NCBI GenBank assembly: GCA_015698285.1
Contig: CP048685.1
Coordinates: forward strand, 1,984,001-2,048,000
Origin: Candidatus Nitronauta litoralis
Lineage (GTDB): Bacteria; Nitrospinota; Nitrospinia; Nitrospinales; Nitrospinaceae
Direction: 5' to 3'
Length of the DNA: 64,000 nt
Shown: positions 60,260 to 64,000 of the stretch, in pieces
Layout: each line of letters opens with the position of its first letter
How positions within the stretch are numbered: the stretch's first letter is position 1
Translations under genes and position numbers: made by a program
Notes under the pieces: model-generated
Seen by the model: the letters and a program-made list of their open reading frames with translations, nothing else
Database searches by the model: none
What the model was told of the DNA's origin: nothing

Positions 60260-62038
60260 ATGGTTGATGAAGAGAATATTTTAAAATCCAGAATATTGAT
60301 TGTTGATGACGAACCCGCCAACGGGACAATGTTGGAAATGGTTCTGAAGCGAAAAGGGTTTACTCAGGTTGAGACCACAACGTCATCGCGCCAGTCGATA
60401 GCTATATATGAAGAGATACAGCCTGATCTCGTGTTGCTTGATTTGAGAATGCCAGACATGGATGGATTCGATGTCCTGGCAGCCATTCGCGAAATGGAAC
60501 AGGACTATTATCCTCCAGTGATTATCCTGACTGCTGAGTCTGATCCGAATACCCGGGTCAAAGCACTCCAGGCCGGGGCTAAAGATTTTCTTTCCAAACC
60601 CCTCGATCTTTCCGAGGTTGTGTGTCGATGTCGGAACCTTCTCGAAATGCAATTGCTTCATAAACAGTTGATAGAGAAAAAAGATCGGATGCAGCAGATG
60701 GTGCGCGATCGTACTGCGGAATTGTGGACGGCAAACGCATTGTTAAGAGAAGAAATCGCTGAAAGGGAGGAAATCCAGACCTGGCTTGAAAAACAAAACG
60801 AGCTTCTGGAAATGGTTGGACAGGGAGGCTCTCTGACGGATTGTATTGAGCGAATTCGCCAATTCTGGAAAACTTTTTCAGAGTCTTCATCCTGCGTTCA
60901 TTTGATGGATAAAAGGAGCAAAAGTTTTCAGGTGGGCTTCAATTGGGGGTTGTCTGACCAGTTTGTAAAAAAGCTGGAAGATCTTTCATTGAGAGGCGAA
61001 TCGTCATCTTTCCACCTTGCAGTTGAACGGGATGAAACGGTGGTCGATATTTTTCCTGAGCACGATGAATTTGAAACTGAATATTCTCATCTGGTAATTG
61101 AAGAAGGATTTGCGGCTGTCTGGTCGACCCCGATCAAAGGAAAGGAAAACCGTATTTTGGGGGCACTGGATCTATATTTTGACCATCCCCGCAGCCCGGA
61201 GAAGATTGATAAGGCGTGGGTTTATCTGATATCCAGATTAGCCGGTATTGTTCTGGAAAGGACCAGCGCAGAAGAGAAACTGCGCCGTGTGAACCATCAA
61301 TTGCTCCATTCAGAGAAGCTGTCTGCAATGGGGAAGTTATCAGCTTCTATTTCACATGAATTCAATAATCCCATTCTTGGAATTCGGAATGTACTGGAAC
61401 AGATTTCGAGAGAGAATGTTCTGGACGAGGGGTTGCAGGAGTTATCCCTATTGGCGATTGAAGAATGCTCTCGGGTAATGAAACTGGCGACCCGGCTACG
61501 GGATTTTTTCCAGCCATCAACAGGTGTTCCTGAAGCGATCAGGTTGGAGCAGTCGGTTGAAGATATGGTGTTGCTCCAAAGAAATGATCTTCGGAAACGG
61601 GGAATAATCCTGGAGCGGTATTACGAATCGGAGCTTCCAATGGTTTTTGCTGTACAGGATCAGGTTAAGCAGGTGGTGCTCAATCTGGTACAAAACGCAG
61701 GGGAAGCGGTACCCGAACAGGGTGGCAAAATTGGAATTCGTTTAATCAGGGCAGGGGCTTTTGTGCAGTTACAAGTGGAAGACAACGGTACCGGAATTTC
61801 TCAGGAGATCCGGGGTCAGATATTTGAGCCTTTTTTCACAACCAAAAAAGATAAGGTGAAAGGGACTGGTCTGGGTTTGTCTGTATCTTATGGGATCGTG
61901 AATAACCATGGTGGTTATATCGAATATGAAAGTGTTGAAGGGAAGGGAACTGTTTTCTCAGTCTTCTTCCCGGTTTTTAATGAAAACAGTTCTGAGATGA
62001 TTGAAACCTTCTCACGGATTGAAAGGTCAGCAGTATGA
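60260..62038 (+). CDS. soluble hybrid REC-histidine kinase
   Basis: 592 residues, no transmembrane helix. REC domain, residues about 10-130: ILIVDDEPANG, LVLLDLRMPDMDGFDVL with the phospho-acceptor Asp, and FLSKPLDLSEV. A coiled-coil and a GAF-like segment follow. The HisKA box is LSAMGKLSASISHEFNNPILGIRN (phospho-His in SHEFNNP), then the ATPase domain with QVVLNLVQNAGEAVPEQ, VEDNGTGISQEI and GTGLGLSVSYGIVNNHGG. It phosphorylates the sigma-54 activator encoded by the overlapping next gene (ATGA). The input signal is unknown and must be cytoplasmic. Confidence 0.9.
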   Translation: MVDEENILKSRILIVDDEPANGTMLEMVLKRKGFTQVETTTSSRQSIAIYEEIQPDLVLLDLRMPDMDGFDVLAAIREMEQDYYPPVIILTAESDPNTRVKALQAGAKDFLSKPLDLSEVVCRCRNLLEMQLLHKQLIEKKDRMQQMVRDRTAELWTANALLREEIAEREEIQTWLEKQNELLEMVGQGGSLTDCIERIRQFWKTFSESSSCVHLMDKRSKSFQVGFNWGLSDQFVKKLEDLSLRGESSSFHLAVERDETVVDIFPEHDEFETEYSHLVIEEGFAAVWSTPIKGKENRILGALDLYFDHPRSPEKIDKAWVYLISRLAGIVLERTSAEEKLRRVNHQLLHSEKLSAMGKLSASISHEFNNPILGIRNVLEQISRENVLDEGLQELSLLAIEECSRVMKLATRLRDFFQPSTGVPEAIRLEQSVEDMVLLQRNDLRKRGIILERYYESELPMVFAVQDQVKQVVLNLVQNAGEAVPEQGGKIGIRLIRAGAFVQLQVEDNGTGISQEIRGQIFEPFFTTKKDKVKGTGLGLSVSYGIVNNHGGYIEYESVEGKGTVFSVFFPVFNENSSEMIETFSRIERSAV

Positions 62039-63405
62039 ATGCCATTGGGAAAGTCATTCTTGTAGATGATGAAGTCCTGGTTCGAAGGGCCTACCAGAAT
62101 GATCTTAAGAAAAACGGGTTTGAAGTGAAAGCGTTCGAAAGTGCGGAAAAAGCGCTTCCTGAAATTTCCAATGATTGGCCTGGAATTGTGATTACCGATG
62201 TTGTCATGCCAAAAATGGATGGCCTGGATTTTTTAAAGAAGGTCAAGGAAATCGATGAAGACTTGCCAGTGATTCTGATGACAGGCCGCGGAGATATACC
62301 CATGGCTGTCCAGGCTGTTCGCCGGGGGGCTTTTGAATTCCTCGAAAAACCGTTTCCAACAGAGGCCTTGATGGGAGCGGTTCACCAGGCGATTGAAAAA
62401 CGCAAACTGATCATGGAAATCCGGACCCTTCGATCCCAGATTGAAGATCAATCACGACTGGAAACAAGACTTATCGGAAATTCGTCATCTATCCAGCGGT
62501 TGCGGGAAGTGGTCCGCGGAGTCGCTGAAACCAACTCAGATATCCTGATTGAGGGTGAAACCGGCACTGGAAAAGATCTCGTGGCCCGTTGCCTTCATGA
62601 TTTCAGCTCGCGTAGCAAACACCCCTTTGTAGCGATCAATTGTGGTGCGCTACCTGAAACCATTATCGAAAGTGAATTGTTCGGGCATGAGGCGGGATCT
62701 TTTACTGGAGCTGATCGGAAGCGCATTGGGAAATTTGAATTCGCTCATCTGGGAACCATATACCTTGATGAAATAGAAAGCATGCCACTTCATTTGCAGG
62801 TCAAGCTTCTCAGGGTTCTTCAGGAAAGGGTGGTGGAACGGGTTGGATCCAACGAACCGATACCGGTCGATGTAAGGGTTATTGCGGCCACAAAAGATAA
62901 CCTGAAGCTGGCTTCGGATGAGGGTCGCTTTCGAAAAGATCTTTATTTCCGTTTAAATGTCATTCAGATTCCCTTGCCTCCTCTTCGTGAGAGGAAGGAA
63001 GATATTCATCTGTTGTTTCATCACTTTTCCCAGCAAGCCGGAGTCAGGACGCAACTGGAGGTGACGACACCTTCAGTAAATTATCTTGAAGAATTAAAAA
63101 CCCGGCCCTGGGACGGAAATATTCGTGAATTGAAAAACGAAGCGGAACGATTTGTTTTGGAACAAAGTCTCGGGCTCTCACGGCTTCAAAACAAGGCCGA
63201 CTCCACGCCGCAACAGGAGAATGAAATTGAAGTGACGGGTTCTCTAAAAGAAAAACTGACTCAATTTGAGCGGCACCTGTTGGTTAAAGAACTATCTCAC
63301 CAAAATGGACATATCGCCAAAACCCACCTGGCTCTGGGAATTCCCCGTCAGACTCTTTGCTCGAAAATGAAAAAATTCAATCTGAAGCGGAAAGACTTTC
63401 TCTGA
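62035..63405 (+). CDS. sigma-54-dependent response regulator (NtrC family)
   Basis: 456 residues: REC (about 8-125, IVITDVVMPKMDGLDFLKK), AAA+ (about 145-380) and a C-terminal Fis-type HTH (HLLVKELSHQNGHIAKTHLALGIPRQTLCSKMKK). Walker A is GETGTGKD, Walker B LGTIYLDEIES, and the sigma-54 contact loop reads GSFTGA instead of GAFTGA. The arginine fingers and RDLYFRLNV are present. It activates promoters read by sigma-54 RNA polymerase. The nearest candidate target is the pilin promoter at 49485. Confidence 0.9.
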   Translation: MNAIGKVILVDDEVLVRRAYQNDLKKNGFEVKAFESAEKALPEISNDWPGIVITDVVMPKMDGLDFLKKVKEIDEDLPVILMTGRGDIPMAVQAVRRGAFEFLEKPFPTEALMGAVHQAIEKRKLIMEIRTLRSQIEDQSRLETRLIGNSSSIQRLREVVRGVAETNSDILIEGETGTGKDLVARCLHDFSSRSKHPFVAINCGALPETIIESELFGHEAGSFTGADRKRIGKFEFAHLGTIYLDEIESMPLHLQVKLLRVLQERVVERVGSNEPIPVDVRVIAATKDNLKLASDEGRFRKDLYFRLNVIQIPLPPLRERKEDIHLLFHHFSQQAGVRTQLEVTTPSVNYLEELKTRPWDGNIRELKNEAERFVLEQSLGLSRLQNKADSTPQQENEIEVTGSLKEKLTQFERHLLVKELSHQNGHIAKTHLALGIPRQTLCSKMKKFNLKRKDFL

Positions 63406-63916
63406 TCATTTCAACGGGATTTCTTCCCGGGGCGATGGGAGATTTCCAGTCATTAAAAATCGAATAAATTCAGATAAAAGATAGAGAACGAAACAAAACC
63501 CCAATAGATTAATTCAAGCGTAAAAAAGATACTTATCCGAAAAGGTTTTCGGAAAAGATTGCTTTGGTTCTACAAAGCACGATATGTTATTCACCGTCTG
63601 CAACGCCCGGGATTATTAGATGCCTCTCATATCTTTCCAGATAATGATTCCAGAATTATTATTCGTTAGCTCAAATTTTGTCTGAGTACATCTCGTGAAA
63701 AAACATTCCATCGTGAAAAAAGTTGGGATTTTGCGCGAATCTTGTTATCAACGAAATCCTAATGTAGTATGCGTTCGCTTTTCAATTTCCAGGTTATGAA
63801 TGCCCTTGTGCTTTTCTGCGCTTAAGGTGAAGGTGAATCTCAAAAGCGCTGACCTAAGCTAAAAGCCCACCAGAAAATTAATCAAGACATGAAGTTCGGC
63901 AGGAATATAGGCCCCT
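63406..63916. other. intergenic region before a partial sigma-factor gene
   Basis: About 510 bp, AT-rich, no supported gene or repeat. A 12-base word (attattagatgc) appears at about 63614 and again inside the downstream gene at about 63932; nothing more is conserved. Confidence 0.45.
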
Positions 63917-64000
63917 ATGCAGGAATCAGTATTATTAGATGCTTTTCGAGAATATGAATCCGAGCTATTGCGTTTTTTAAGCAAGAGATTCGGTTCAGCT
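63917..64000 (+). CDS. ECF-type sigma factor (partial, 5' end only)
   Basis: The first 28 codons before the window edge read MQESVLLDAFREYESELLRF then LSKRFGSA. This is typical of region 2.1 of FecI-like ECF sigma factors (hydrophobic helix followed by LRRFLxRRLGS). Its target and partner genes are outside the window. Confidence 0.55.
   Translation, partial: MQESVLLDAFREYESELLRFLSKRFGSA

Overview
The window looks like a piece of chromosome from a Gram-negative, probably autotrophic bacterium. The pointers are a DAB-type inorganic carbon uptake operon, a hopanoid radical SAM enzyme (HpnH), NnrS, an energy-converting hydrogenase-related membrane complex and a PilQ-type outer-membrane secretin system. 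The combination would fit Nitrospinota or a related lineage, but no rRNA or single-copy marker phylogeny is available here, so the placement is inference. Base composition is near 50% G+C by eye, with two clearly AT-richer inserts (about 10.5-12.0 kb and 20.4-24.1 kb).

Layout. 0-2.1 kb (minus): an ECF sigma factor, a DUF3619-like membrane protein, a small secreted acidic protein and a DUF3106-like protein, preceded by an exported protein made of 11-residue repeats. 2.2-10.2 kb: mixed housekeeping genes (panE, a 5-formyl-THF cyclo-ligase-like gene, a degenerate staphylococcal-nuclease fold, a TPR lipoprotein, trhP, hpnH, an Nfu-type Fe-S protein). 10.4-12.0 kb: tRNA-Leu(UAA) followed by an AT-rich cassette (PIN-like and DUF4145 genes) ending in a 74-bp repeat with a terminator. 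12.1-20.0 kb (minus): an HTH-EIIA regulator followed by hyfB-C-E-F-G-I homologues. The large subunit lacks the [NiFe] cysteines, so this is an Ehr-type complex and not a hydrogenase. 20.4-22.4 kb: a second AT-rich cassette that starts with the 3' end of a tRNA-Leu-like sequence, carries a Kef-type antiporter gene and ends in a second copy of the 74-bp repeat, next to an IS481-like transposase remnant. 22.7-23.7 kb: a tandem UspA protein. 24.2-25.8 kb: purE-purK. 25.8-32.4 kb (minus): dabB, a NuoM-like gene, dabA and a PII-like gene. 33.3-39.9 kb: ppa, a dead methyltransferase gene, yacG, uncharacterised genes, a truncated HEAT protein between inverted copies of a dispersed repeat, nnrS and miaB.

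40.0-55.9 kb (plus): a type IV pilus region. A consensus sigma-70 promoter precedes a small XRE regulator, then pilM-pilN-pilO, a pilP fused to a long N-terminal region, two secretin genes in tandem, and aroB. A second group encodes four minor pilin-like proteins (FimT/GspH-, PilV-, PilX- and PilW-like), the last a 1057-residue protein with adhesin-like modules, closed by a strong terminator. A possible sigma-54 promoter lies just before this group.

56-64 kb: an aldehyde dehydrogenase, a WalJ/YycJ metallo-beta-lactamase hydrolase that appears to start at AUU, a degenerate ADP-ribosylglycohydrolase-fold protein, a soluble REC-histidine kinase with a sigma-54 activator, and the first codons of another ECF sigma factor. 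The kinase/activator pair could plausibly control the pilin promoter, but nothing in the sequence proves the link.
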